The notes under the pieces are model-generated. The model saw only the letters and a program-made list of their open reading frames with translations, ran no database searches and was not told where the DNA came from. Source: Amia ocellicauda (Eukaryota > Chordata > Actinopteri > Amiiformes > Amiidae). From it: DNA of 64,000 nt. Location of the stretch: NCBI RefSeq assembly GCF_036373705.1, contig NC_089863.1:4051444-4115443 (forward strand), given 5' to 3'. A program made the position numbers and the translations under genes. Shown one piece after another: positions 16,071-27,634 of this stretch. Position 1 is the first letter of the stretch. Every line of letters begins with the position of its first letter.

Positions 16071-16599
16071 GACAGTACAGTACAGAGATTGTTTTTTTCA
16101 CAGTAAGTCAACCACTTGTGGTTGGTCCCATCTTTGCTGTTGAAAACATTTGGTATAGGACGTTTTGGCGTTTGTTGAGGATGATAACAAAAAACATATC
16201 TATATCCTGTGACTTAGGGCAAGCAAAGTAATCAAAACAATCAACAGCCTCATCTTCGTGTCTTTTTCTTAGCTTGGGGTTCAGGGGTCTGCTGCTGAGC
16301 TGTTGTTGCCTCTGCTCTCTCTTTTACAATAGAATTGTGGTTTGTAAGCAACATTATACGTTATATTTTGCCACTGTAGCTTAAGCTAGCATACTGACAT
16401 ATCACCATCTTCTAGCACTTGTTCTGTCCCTTCACTCAGTCTCAAGCTACAAACTTGTTTTACTGTTAAACAAGTCGCTGAGTTTGGCACATTTGGTCAC
16501 ATCATCTTATAAAGCTCTTAATTCTGGCTCTCTCAGCTCCCAATTTTCTCTATTCTCCATCTTGTCTTTGTGTAGGTCTTACATCTTCTACCAATTTGT

Positions 16600-17380
16600 A
16601 ATTATGTCAATCAGATGTACAATCTTAACCTCCTGGGGACCAGGGCTGTAATCGACCAATTTGGGATGGGCCACTCTCACCCCCAAATCAGCATCTAAGT
16701 GTTTGGATGTTTTTGTGGAGCCGATTTTCGAGGAAAAGTGGATCCGTAGCATTGTGTGGATGCGCGACACCAAACCCACGCTTCTGCAAGCCTACAGGCT
16801 TTATTTTAAAATAGTGTTTACTGACCCAACAACCAGCCCAGCCCACCGGGAATCTTTCCATTTCTCCAGATTAGCCACCCCATGCTTGCCTGGGACTACA
16901 TACAAATTAAATTAAGAAAATCAGCCAATGGGATATTTGCATCCACCTGTTGAAGGCATCATTGCTCCAATAGTTTCTAAGGGAGTGAGTGGTCACAGCA
17001 CCTGCTTCAGTGATCAGAATGAAATGCAGGCAGGTGGCTGTTGATTGATCAGGAAAAAAAAAAAAAAAAAAGCCACACCACCCTAAACCTATAAGGTAGA
17101 GGCACTCCAGGACCAGGGTTGGAGTCAAACTTAGTTTTGCAAGATTTGAAAGCACACCACCCCCCTTCTACAGAGACTACTGTGGACTGAAACTTCCACT
17201 TGAGGTCTATAGAGACTCAAGCTCCACAATCTAGCAAACCTGACCTTCTCAGCCTTCCTTGAGACTCAAATCAAAGACTCAAACCCCTGTACTTCACCCC
17301 ATCTCAGGCAGGCCAACACATTTTAAAAGCATTAATTTTAAACCAAGAGAAGACACAAAACAGAGTGGAGTTAAAGAAAC
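16600..17380. other. Intergenic stretch, no gene seen
   Basis: No splice-compatible conserved frame on either strand. It contains an A run near 17054-17071 and short segments resembling dispersed fish repeats. It ends at the 3' border of the minus-strand ZP gene. Confidence 0.5.
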
Positions 17381-17386
17381 TTTATT
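17380..17386 (-). terminator. Polyadenylation signal overlapping the ZP4-like stop codon
   Basis: On the minus strand the coding end reads tct gaa taa ag, so the TAA stop at 17384-17382 is part of the hexamer AATAAA. The 3' untranslated region would thus be only about 15-25 nt. Very short 3' ends are known for mammalian ZP mRNAs. Confidence 0.75.
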
Positions 17387-19460
17387 CAGAAACATGCTCC
17401 ATTCCCAGCAGGGCCTTCTGCACCAGGGGCCGGTCTCTCCACACAGCAGCCAGCGCCAGGGCACCGAGCACCAGCACAGTGCAGGCAGCTACTCCCAGCA
17501 CAGCATAGCTGAAGAGCTGGGGCCCTGTGGGGACAGGAGAGGGACAGGCAGCTCAAAAGGGCACAGAGGACACAGGGCCAAGCCCCAGCAGAGTCCAGCT
17601 CCCCTCCTCACCTTCACTGGGAGAAGCCCTCCTGTCCACAGCAGGGAGCTCAGAGGCCATCAGGATCACTTCCCCACTGGACACCACTGCAGTCTCCCCA
17701 GGGGCCCTCTGCACTGGGGCCACAGCTCTGCCTGCAGGACAGGAGCAGCATTACAGCAGGACTACAGCAGCCAAGAGCAGGCCCAGTAACAGAAGGGCAT
17801 TTCTCCAGTAGGATCTCCCTGTGCTGGCACCAAGACCCATCAATCCCCATCACACTGGAACCAGCTACTCACGTATTCTGCGGCTGCACTGAGGGACACA
17901 GCTGTCCGTGGCATTAGGTCGGCACACTGCTGCACTACAGTGGATGAACACCTGGGGGAGCAAGAGATGCAGCTCAATACAAACCCATTCAATCCAGTGA
18001 AGCCCATTGAGCTCCTCTGACAGGCCCTCACCGTCTCCTTCAGAGGGAGCTGGGAGCCAGCGTCCACAAAAGTAAACATCTGGACCACAAAGCGCTCGTA
18101 GTGCGTTGGGTACAGCAGCCTGGAGGAGCCGCCCACAGGAATCAAGCTGGTCTGGTACGGGTCATCTCTGTATGGACACCTGGAAGGACAACCACACCCG
18201 GGTCAAGAGCTCTGCCCAAACCAGCAGCACAGGCTGGCCAGCAGGAGAGACAGGGCTCCAGTTACCTGTTCACCAGCAGGCTCCACTGGGGTTGGCCAAG
18301 AGGGTTGGAGGTGGACGTTGCCCAGCAGTCTTCCAGGGTCAGGACGATGTTGGGGTCAGTCCTGTTCAGGATGCGAACCTCAACATACACAGGATCCCGC
18401 AGGACCTTGGTCACAGGGTAGTCCACATCCCTGTAGTACGAGTCATACACAGCTTCTACAGAGGAACAGCAGGGGCGTTAGGAAGCCAACATGCATTGGA
18501 AGCCATTCACTGCCACGGCCCTGTGGACAGCTGGAAACTGTACCTGTTGCAATCCTGAGCTCCACACTGAGGGGCCCCGGGGCCACAACTGAAGGGGGAG
18601 GGGGGGCCGCAGTGTAGACTACAGCCTCCACAGGAAGCAGCTCACTGCCCGAGTACCTGCACAGGAAGGTCAGCCTGGAGGGAGAAGCAGCCAGCAGTGG
18701 ATCAGTCGGGACCCTGACCAAGGGGAAAGGCCACTGGGGGCACAAGGGAGCCACTCACTCATAGAGGCTGTCCCTGGTGATGGAGCCATCAGGCCCCTTC
18801 TGAACGTCAAAGGCAGAGGACATCATGTTCTCATACAGCAGGTCTCCCCCCTCAGCCTGGAACACCAATCACAGCCCACATTAGACACCAGACAGGGGGC
18901 ACAGCAGGCAGCAGCTCCACACAGGGCTGCGATGCTCCTGGCAGTGCTGGGAGAGGCTCACCTTCAGGATGCTGCCGCAGGCACTGACTGGGAACTGGAA
19001 CTTGGCAAAGCCAGCAGTGGTGCCGACAGGACTGCAGGGGGCGCTCTGACCCCCCAGCAGGCTGACGGTATCGAGGCTCAGCGGAGGGGTGGTGACGTCC
19101 CTGGGCACCACAACCACGAACTGCCCATCCGTGGTGCACTGCACCGTCACTGCAGGGAGAGGGCAGTATTGTAGCGAGGATTCAATCACACCAAGAGCAC
19201 GACCTGCAGATCTGCAGCTGTGTTTCACTGGCGACCCTCTCACCGTCACTGCTGTAGTAACAGCGCTGTCTGGCCCTCGGATCAAAGCAGCAGTCACTCG
19301 CCTCACAGTCCGCGCTACTGACCGCCGGGTCTCCACACGCCATCTTCTCAGCCTCACTGACCTGACATTTCTGAACCTGGGCTAAAGACACACCAATGGC
19401 TGCTGCCAGCAGCACAGAGACACAAACCCAGACCCGCACATTGATCCCACACTTCTCCAT
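17382..19460 (-). CDS. Zona pellucida glycoprotein, trefoil + ZP domain (ZP4-like), complete
   Basis: Nine minus-strand exons in phase: 19460-19244, 19149-18962, 18856-18759, 18674-18544, 18455-18266, 18179-18032, 17951-17873, 17731-17612 and 17524-17382, for 437 residues. It has a signal peptide (about 1-27, VWVCVSVLLAAAIGVSLA), a six-cysteine trefoil (about 29-70) and a full ZP module with the Cys pattern of the ZP-N and ZP-C halves (about 75-340). A furin-type site RRIRR follows directly, then a short propeptide and a hydrophobic anchor (LGVAACTVLVLGALALAAVW) before a 20-residue tail. ZP proteins of this kind are secreted by oocyte or liver, cleaved at the basic site and polymerised into the egg envelope. 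The trefoil-ZP order fits ZP4 (ZPB); ZP1 is the alternative. The stop codon lies inside the polyadenylation signal. The neighbouring ZP3-like gene is divergent from it. Confidence 0.92.
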
Positions 19461-19505
19461 CTCAAAACACTACAAACGAAGTAGCGAGAAACGGCGCTCA
19501 GCTCC

Positions 19506-19512
19506 TTAAATA
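19506..19512 (-). promoter_or_regulatory. TATA-like box of the ZP4-like gene
   Basis: The minus strand reads gaggtatttaaggag about 45 nt before the start codon, and CCAAT motifs lie further upstream (near 19530 and 19545). The position and composition suit an oocyte-type TATA promoter with a very short leader. Confidence 0.55.
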
Positions 19513-19827
19513 CCTCCGAGCCCTGATTGGCGGAGGGCAGCGATTGGACAGATCCGGATTGTGGCTAATCATTCAATCAATTAATCAATCAATTTATGTT
19601 TATCGGACTAGTGCCATTGACAAGGCAGAGCGCTTTACAGATTGACACGATTAATGCAAGGTGTGAAAATAAATAAATAAACCATTAGACACGGAAGAGA
19701 GAATACAAACTGGCCATGAGGCTGATAATTAATGTCAACTTAAAACAAATAAAAATAATAACATGTTGCGATTTTTTAGGAATCTATTAATGCAATCAGT
19801 AATCAGCCCTAATTAAGAATATTAATT

Positions 19828-20060
19828 TCTTGGCAGATGCCCTTATCCAGGGCGACTTACAACATAAGTGCAAAACAAAGTGCAAAAATACAGTTAAGTA
19901 AAGGCATCTAACATTACAAATTCAATTTACATAAAACACAGCAATTCAAAATATAATAGATTTTACAACTTCCAATTTACACAGGCAAGTACAGTAAGAG
20001 ACTTCCTACATCCTGGACGGTGAAAGCTAAGTGCTGTCAAGATGTAGGGTCACAGACATG
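19828..20060 (-). repeat. L2/CR1-type LINE 3' end fragment, minus orientation
   Basis: Reverse-complemented, this reads ttgtaagtcgccctggataa then gggcatctgccaagaa, preceded by a 3' untranslated region with gtacttaactgt-like and gaagttgtaaa-like blocks. These match the tail of the larger LINE at 59.5-59.7 kb. Adjacent 20150-20340 carries another dispersed repeat (gatgtgtcttgagtaagcgc onward). Confidence 0.65.
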
Positions 20061-20814
20061 GGCTACGGGAAAGGGTGCCAGGAGGAAAACAATCAAAAAC
20101 GCAAGAAGCATAATAAAACTGTGAAGTGCTATCTAACGGGGATTACAATTACAAATATTATAAGTACAGTCTGAAAAGATGTGTCTTGAGTAAGCGCCGA
20201 AATGAGGTCAAGGACTCTGCGGTTTTGACTTCGGTGGGAAGGTCGATCCACCATTTAGGGGCCAGGGATGAGAAGGAGCCTGTGCGGGTTTATGTCTATC
20301 CCAGTTCCTTAACGAGCTCTTCTGTCTGCACCCTGCTGGTGCGTTTATTCACTGTAATGGAAAATATCAATTTGACAGGCAGCTGACATCTAATAATAAC
20401 AAAACAGCCCGATTATGATACAGACGACCAAGTTACTTTAACTGCGATGTATTCAATTGGATAATAGTGGCCGTGGTAGTGCAGGTGCACTCCACTAATA
20501 ACCCCAGGGAGCACGGACATCTGAACGAAATCAACCCAGTACATTGCAGTCATAATGAAAATATTGCTAACATGATTCTTTGAAATATAATACAATCAGG
20601 AAGCCTCCTTGACAAATTACTTTGTTAAAGCCTCCTTGTGATTATTTAATAAAACGAATAATAATCATAATAATAATCTGTATATTTTGATCACTCTGTG
20701 TCCCTGTCTGTCGTTGTCCTGCGACTGGCCGTGTCGGGGCGCATTCCCACGCCGGGCCGGACCTGTTCACACTGACCACTCCGGGCTGGTCTCTGATTGG
20801 CTCCCAGTGGCGGC

Positions 20815-20846
20815 ACCTGTATAAATAGGCAGAGGCGCCACAGGTG
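20815..20846 (+). promoter_or_regulatory. TATA box and E-boxes of the ZP3-like gene
   Basis: TATAAATA at 20820-20827 lies about 80 nt before the ATG, a convincing TATA box. CANNTG E-boxes are at 20815-20820 (cacctg, overlapping the TATA box) and 20841-20846 (caggtg). Known vertebrate ZP promoters use an E-box bound by FIGLA with TCF partners; that either box is used here is inference. Confidence 0.6.
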
Positions 20847-20904
20847 AGTATTGCACTGTCAGCTTTGAAACCGTCTTGCTGGGGTTAAAGCAACAGAGCC
20901 AATC

Positions 20905-23495
20905 ATGGGAGTCTTCGGTAGCACGCTTTATTGGCAAGTGGGCTTGCTGTTTCTCTTTGCGGCTGCGCAGTGTCGGCTGAGTGTTAAAGGCAAGGAGAGC
21001 CACCCCCTGAAGCACCGCTCTAAAGCGGGGTCCCCCGGTCTGCGCTCCTCCGGGTCCGGCCGTGGCTACTATGCGCTCCCAGGTCAGAGCCGGGCTGGCG
21101 CCGTGACGCAGACCGTCTTTCTCCGGTGCCTAGAGGCCACCGTGGAGATCACCGTGCTCGCCGACCTCTACGCTGTGGGCACGGCCATCAGCGGCTCCGA
21201 CCTGCGGCTGGGGCCCCCCGCCGCCCCGGGCTCCTGCACCGTCGCCTCCCCCGGGGGCGAGTCGTTCGTGATCACCGCCGAGCTGCAGGACTGCGGGAGC
21301 GAGCTGTCGGTAGGCGCTGCCCTTCACAGTATAGTGAAGTCTAGCGCTATAGTGCTCTGGGTCCCGGTCCCTCCAGCAGGACTCCCTGGCATAGTTCTTC
21401 TGGAGCCCAACACATTGGGTGTCCGCTTAGATGCGTGTGACCCCTGTATTGTCTTTAACTAAATCTTCTCCAGTGAACTAGACTGAACTCTTCCAGAAGT
21501 GCAATTCCTTCAGATGCTAGACCGCCGATGGCCAGTAGGGTGTGCTGCAATGCTGTGTAATGTGAAGCTCTGATTTTAATTGTTATGGTCTCTGAACTGT
21601 AACTAGACATGCAATGCAAGAGTCGTGTTAACCAGTTTAAATGCCCTTTCTCTTCGGCTGCCCCAGTTCACCGAGGACTTGCTGGTGTACTCCAACACCC
21701 TGTTCTACACTCCGGCCCCTTCCCCCGGCGGCATCATCCGGATGAACAACGCCTCCATCCCGCTTGAGTGCCACTATAACAGGTGAGCACCGCCTGTTGG
21801 CCACAGGGCCTGATGTCAATCGGGAGATCTGATGTGCAGGTTCCCACCCCTCCCCTCTTGTGCTCTAAACCTGGGCTGTGTGTCTGGGTTTGAGGTCCAG
21901 GTCAGCTCTCCCCCCACAGAACCAATTTTAATACAGTAGCAGTGTGCTCTTGTCCATTGCCCCCCCCATTGCATGCAAAATGTCACTTAGTCTCTTCCAG
22001 GTTGAAGATGGATTGTAGGGGGAAGATTCATGTCTACATCAGTGTTAATGTAGACTGAGAAATATCTGAGACTTGAACTGGTTTGGCACCTTGGGGACAG
22101 TTAAACTCCTCCACTTGAATGTGCACATTCTTAGCAGATGCCCTTGTCCAGGGTGACTTCCAAAATAAGAGCAATACAAAGGGGCAATAATACAGTGCAG
22201 TCTGCAAATTCCAATTTACACACATGATGTAGAGTAAACCGTGTCTTTCATCCAAGATGCAATCCATGTAAGCTGCTGGATGTGTTGAGTTCTCCAGACT
22301 TGAGCTCATGGAGTCCTTGGTTCTCTGCTGTAAATGCTGATGAGGGACCCCTCTGTCCTGCAGGATGGCCAATGTGAGCAGTGATGCCCTAAAGCCCACC
22401 TGGGTCCCCTTCACCTCCACTCGCTCTGCTGAGGATGTCCTGGACTTCTCCCTGCAGCTCATGACTGGTACCCCCTTCCCCCCCCAGAGGTCCAGGTGGT
22501 GCCCATGTGGTCAATGTTGGCACTGACTCTCGCATCTCCCTCCAGATGACTGGAGCTCCCAGAGGCCCTCCAACGTCTTCTACCTGGGGGACATGCTGCA
22601 CCTTGAGGCCTCGGTCAACCTGACCGGCCACCTGCCCCTGCGGCTGTTCGTGGACCGCTGTGTGGCCACCCTGGAGCCGAACCAGACCTCCTCGCCCAGC
22701 TATGCCTTCATTGAGAACCATGGGTGAGTCCGGGGGGCCTATTGTGAGCTCCTGTCTGTCCCTCTAGATTAGGACTTGCCAGATTCACACCTCGCTGAGA
22801 CCCGTGGCCCCTGCCCAGTACAGACTCTCCCTGCTGTCCCTGCAGGTGCTTTGTGGACTCCAAGGCTACCGGCTCCAGCTCACGCTTCCTGCCGCGGCCC
22901 CAGGATTCTAGTCTCCGCATGCAGCTGGAGGCCTTCCGCTTCCACCAGGATGCCCGCAGCTCCGTGAGTCCCTGTGCTCTCCTCTGGGCTGTGTGAGTGA
23001 CCCTGCCCCCTCCCCCACGCTCATGTGCTGTCCTGTCCCTCGGTCTCTCCCTCCTGCAGCTCTACATCACCTGCCACCTGACCATGGCACTTGCCTCCCA
23101 GAACGATGCCCAGAACAAGGCCTGCTCCTTTGTGCAGAGGTGAGGTGGTATATTGGGGATGAAGCTGGTGCAACTCCTAAATGCTTTCCCCCTCTGTTCA
23201 ACAATCCCGTTCTCCTTCCCCAGATGGCAGTCTGTGGACGGCAGTGACCAGGTGTGCAGCTGCTGTGACTCCAGCTGTGACCCCGCCTCCAGGGCCCGGG
23301 GCTTGAGGCGCTGGAGCCGAGGGGCCCCATCTCCAGAGCAGGGTGGGTGCAGTAAGCCTTGTACTCCTAAGCCTTGCTGGTCTGAGATGGACCTGACCCC
23401 CTGCCTGTCTCCCTGCAGGGCTGGTCCAGGAGGCAGACGCCATGCTGGGCCCGTTCTTCATCATGGGCCGAGCTCCGCCCAACACTGCCCAGTAG
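20905..23495 (+). CDS. Zona pellucida glycoprotein 3-like (ZP3/ZPC), anchor apparently lost
   Basis: Eight exons: 20905-21309, 21667-21782, 22364-22467, 22546-22723, 22846-22963, 23060-23139, 23224-23342 and 23419-23495 (TAG), for 398 residues. It has a signal peptide (WQVGLLFLFAAAQC), a ZP module from about 75 to 325, and ZP3-specific blocks: FTEDLLVYSNTLFY, VDRCVATLEPN, LYITCHLTMALASQN and the Cys cluster CSCCDSSC. A furin-type GLRR site follows, then VQEADAMLGPFFIMGR, which matches the segment just before the human ZP3 anchor. The frame stops at a TAG soon after. ZP3 pairs with other ZP subunits to build egg-coat filaments and contributes to sperm binding. It lies head-to-head with the ZP4-like gene and about 2 kb before DVL2. 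The identification as ZP3 family is firm; which fish ZP3 paralogue is open. Confidence 0.92.
22128..22215 (-). repeat. L2/CR1-type LINE tail fragment in a ZP3-like intron
   Basis: The plus strand reads ttcttagcagatgcccttgt then ccagggtgacttcc, the reverse complement of the same LINE tail seen near 19.83, 24.85 and 59.7 kb. It is short and diverged. Confidence 0.6.
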
Positions 23496-23670
23496 CTGCG
23501 TTTTTTGAAGGGAGTGGTGAGGGACCCATTTTAATTTGACCCCAGCTCTCCACTCCTGAGTTGGTCCTGGGGGGGCCACCCTATCCTGACTCATGGCTCA
23601 GACCCCTGATGGCTTAACTTGTCTTGGTCTGACTCTGGACTAACCTCTAACCACCTCTTTCTCCTTGCAG

Positions 23671-23736
23671 GCTGCCCTGGGGCTGTGGCCCTTGCGGTGG
23701 GCAGGACTCCTACTGTACAAATGCAATCTCTTGTAA
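23671..23736 (+). other. Possible relic last exon of the ZP3-like gene (hydrophobic)
   Basis: A good acceptor (ctccttgcag) precedes a short frame that reads AALGLWPLRWAGLLLYKCNL plus one residue and stops at TAA 23734-23736, seven bases before AATAAA (23743-23748). A donor (gtgagg) at 23517 follows the ZP3-like exon in the matching phase 0, only 21 nt past the TAG. The peptide recalls the start of the mammalian ZP3 membrane segment. I infer an anchor exon that has become untranslated. Confidence 0.45.
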
Positions 23737-23742
23737 TTTGAA

Positions 23743-23748
23743 AATAAA
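23743..23748 (+). terminator. ZP3-like polyadenylation signal
   Basis: AATAAA in the context gaaaataaagag, the first signal after the ZP3-like coding region. Confidence 0.75.
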
Positions 23749-24589
23749 GAGTCCAAGCAATTAAGTGGTCTCTTCCCTTCACTCACTGGGGATGGGAGGG
23801 GTGTTGTGGTAAAGTGTCTGCTGGTGAGATGGACCTGGTTCTGGGGGGGGGGGGGTGTACAGGTGAGCCCATCTCTCCAGGGCCACTGGAGGACCAGTCA
23901 CTGTCTGCAGGGCTGTAAGTCTCTGCTCTTGCACCACAACCAAGGCTTGAAGGTGTTCTGCTCTCTGACTACAGGGTGTTGACACTTCTGTTGCTTCATC
24001 CTGGTACTGGTCAAAATCTGATGTACTGGTGCCTCAAAGCTGTGGACAAGCCCTGCCACAGTAGAGGGGCCTCAGAGAAACTGGGGAAGAACTCTGGGAT
24101 TTTTGAAGAGGGGTGCAAGCAGCTGATCAGCTGTATGTTCTTCAGCACCGGAGAAATAGTTAATATCTTACAAGTACTTTTTTTTTAATTACAAAATGAT
24201 TTAGGTTTACAGAACAAATTAAAGTTTACCAGTCTGGCAAGAATGCCATAGACCTGAAGCAGTTCAGGTAGAGATGGAAAATCAAATCTAACTATTGACA
24301 TGCTATTAGTGCCTATATATGTAAATATTTTTATTTAGTTTCAATATTTTCTTGTGATTGTGACTTCATTTTTAAAATGACTTAAATGTTTGGTGGACTG
24401 ACTGGGTCTACGAACATGTCCCAAGAAACCTCTCCATTAAACACCACTTAGTGACCAACTAAAACTGCAGGCTTTTCACCCAGTCCTGGGTATGGTGATA
24501 AGGCCTGATTGGTATTTTAGTGATAAAAATAAGTTGTTGTCCTTGAACAAACACAATGTGTTCAATTTAACACATCAGTTCTAAGGGTT

Positions 24590-24895
24590 CTCCACTCTCT
24601 TGTAAAACTGCACTTCTACAAGGTTTCATCATACTTCGTGCTTTTGCATTACTAGTGCTCGTGTTTATTTTGATTTGATCCCCTATGCCCCCTTTCCCTT
24701 GGCTCTTAACTTTGACTTAAAATATTGTCTGCACTTTTACAATCTAGGATGTAGGGCTTGTATTGTTTACTGTATATTTCCACTTGTATAAATCGGAACT
24801 TGTAATTGCACTGTATTTCTGCACCTTGTATTGCTCTTATTTTGTAAGTCGCCCTGGATAAAGGCATCTGCTAAGAAAGAGCAATAATAAGGGTG
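24590..24895 (+). repeat. L2/CR1-type LINE 3' end, plus orientation
   Basis: The segment ends ttgtaagtcgccctggataa then aggcatctgctaagaa and an aataataa tail. Upstream are cacttgtataaatcggaact-like and ctgcaccttgtat-like blocks, also present before the tail of the LINE at 59.5-59.7 kb. Flanking 23.8-24.6 kb shows no gene. Confidence 0.7.
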
Positions 24896-25119
24896 ATATT
24901 TTAAATGCTGGATTCATGTTCAATACTAAACGGTGTGAGGCCCTTGAATTCTCCAAAGTCTTGTACGATTTGACAATGTGAGTTGAGCAATGAATTAGTC
25001 TAAAGCTTCGAGGAGCAGGGTGGTGTGTACTTTGCTGGATCCGCACGGTGACATTCATTTCCCTGTGATTCAATTTGGGAATGGATGGGGATGGGGGGCA
25101 CGACAGGACGCACTCCGGT

Positions 25120-25584
25120 CACATTGTAACGAATCTGCAGCGCCGCGGTTCCCATTCCGGACGCTAGAGGGTGCGGTCGAGCCGTCCTCCCTCACAGTGC
25201 GGGACAGCGCGGCGGGGTCTGCGTGCTCCTGCCCCGCACCCCCCCCACCCCACGGCGCACGTGTGCAGGGAGGGGGGCGAGGGGACGGGTGTGTGTGGTT
25301 GGGGGGGAGTAGGGGGCACGTAGGGAAGCACGCAAGGGGCGCTCACCTGACGTCAGACGCCGCGTTGGCTTGCTAAGAAAGTTTTTTTTTTCCCCCCTCT
25401 GTTGTTGATAGAAAGTTTTTGTGTGCAGGATAGTAGGGGAGGCGGGGGGGGGAGTTGATTTTATTTGTCCCCTTGTTCCTGGATCGATCGATTAAGGAGG
25501 ATTGAAGCGGCGGGCGGAGAGACACAGACGAGCCCGCAGCGCAGTCGATCCCAGTCTCGGTCGGTTTCGGGTGAAGCCTCCGAA
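25120..25584 (+). promoter_or_regulatory. dvl2: CpG-rich DVL2 promoter and 5' leader
   Basis: CpG-dense DNA (cgccgcgg, gtgcggtcgagccg, ctgacgtcagacgccgcg) leads into the DVL2 start codon. A CRE-like tgacgtca octamer is at 25348-25355. No TATA box is seen. Confidence 0.55.
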
Positions 25585-25861
25585 ATGGCGGAGACCAAAA
25601 TTATCTACCATATCGACGAGGAGGAGACGCCGTATCTGGTGAAGATCCCCATCGCGGCGGAGAAGATCACGCTGTTGGACTTCAAGCAGGTCCTGAACAA
25701 ACCCAACTACAAGTTCTTCTTCAAGTCTATGGACCAGGACTTCGGGTGAGTCCGGGACACTGGCGTCCCCGTCCACCCCCCCAACCAGTCCCCCACGCAG
25801 TGCCAGACGGGCATCTGCACAACCCAGTCAATGCATCCTATTAATAATAATCCTCATGATG

Positions 25862-25892
<31 letters not shown>

Positions 25893-27582
25893 ACCGGGCA
25901 ATGCGGGGTTTATTGTCTTGGAGGTGGGGTGGGTTGGTTTCATTGCATCTTTATTTCGGACGGTGGGAAAATGCAATGGCAGTCATGCAGCTGGGAGTTT
26001 TTCATTGTGCATTGGCGTAGGGGTGAGGGGGGGGGAGGTTATACATTTCTGCACGGGACGAGAGGGGGTTGGTTGGGGGGGGGCTCCCAGTCTTCTCGCA
26101 GGAATGTCTGCTGCTCCTCTGCGTGGATGCGTGGGGTTTGGCTCTGCAGCGGAGTGGCAGTGCACTGATTTGTAGATTTTTTTAAAAAAGGCAAATAAAT
26201 CAAAAGCGGTGTGTGTGGTCCCCAGTGCGTAACGCCACGACAAATTGGAGGACATGCCAGGAGCACAAGCAGCCCAATGCATCTCCGAGGGCACAATGCG
26301 TGCGGTGTTTGCGTGGTTGATGTGCGTGTCTTGTGTCCCGTGTTGTCTTTTGTGTTTTTTAAGTGCGCCCAGCGCCTCCAAGGGGTCTTGCGTTGCGCTC
26401 GGCTTTGGAGACGCATACCGTTTGAAGAGAAGTCAGACAGAGAGACAGTCCACCTCAATCTACGTGGACAGCCCGCCACCGGTTACTACAGCATAATCAA
26501 TACGTTTTGAAAAAGAATTCTGATTCTTAATTAATTAATTGATTTTTTTTTTCTTTTCTATTTTTTTAACGGGAATTTAATAACAAAACAATCAGCACGG
26601 ACTGCACACACACGCCCCTCTCGTAATAAACCCCGGTCACTCTTGGAGTATTTTCTCCCAATCTGCTGTATTGTTTATCTGCCCCCGTCCCTCCCTCCCT
26701 CCATCCCTCCATCCATCTCCTTGAAAACCGGACTGGTGACGGCCTTTGTCTTTTATTTATTAAAAAGCAGAGAAATCCAATCGCCTACCCCCCCCCCGAA
26801 AGAAAGAAAGAGAGGGGCAACAACAAAACAAGAATGGAAGTGAAATCAGAGAAAAGAAAAGGAAGAAAACACTTTTGTCCCGAGGATTAGGCTGCATCTC
26901 GCTTTTCACTCCCTCTTGTTGTGAAATCAGGATTTTTTTTTTCTATTCCTCCTTCTTCGGGAGCTGTGCCAAGTCTACCCCCGACCTCCCCCCCACCTCC
27001 TCTCCAGTGCCGCCTCTAAGGCCTGTTTCATTTCTACGATTTCCTCAATTCGGCGGCTGGTCCAGGTTGGAAGGTTTCCTGGCTGTGTGTCGCGCTGCTT
27101 CACCCGGCGACCGCACACCGGGTCCCCACGGCCTCTCCGGGACGGGACGGTGCGCTGGCCAACACATCTGGGAAATCACTTTAAACAGCCGTCTAGCAAA
27201 ACGCGCTCTGTTAAAGAAGAGCATAAATCCTTATAGATATCGATAATGTAAATGGCATCGATATAGCGCCCCGCAGAAGTGACTATATGGGACTGGACTG
27301 CTGCAGAGCCACTGACTGGACTGTATATATTTGTTATGCAGTCTTGGAAATGGAGTAGGTGTTGGGGGGGTTTCAGTGTTCCTTACGTCCTGTCCCCCCC
27401 TCACCAACCCAAAACCTAAAATCTACTCCCTCGCTTTTCTGCCAAATTCTGCAGCAGTTTAGTTTTTTTTTTTTTTCTTTGGCGGAGACACAGCTGCCAA
27501 AAAGCGTCTGGCTGAGTCAGGCCATTTGCTGTCTGTCTGGAGGGCCGAATCAACAGGGACAGCAGGGGGGTAGTTAGTGTGG

Positions 27583-27634
<52 letters not shown>

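Noticed and set aside
17259-18617. Plus-strand frames across the ZP4-like gene
   Set aside because: They oppose well-supported minus-strand exons and show no family resemblance.
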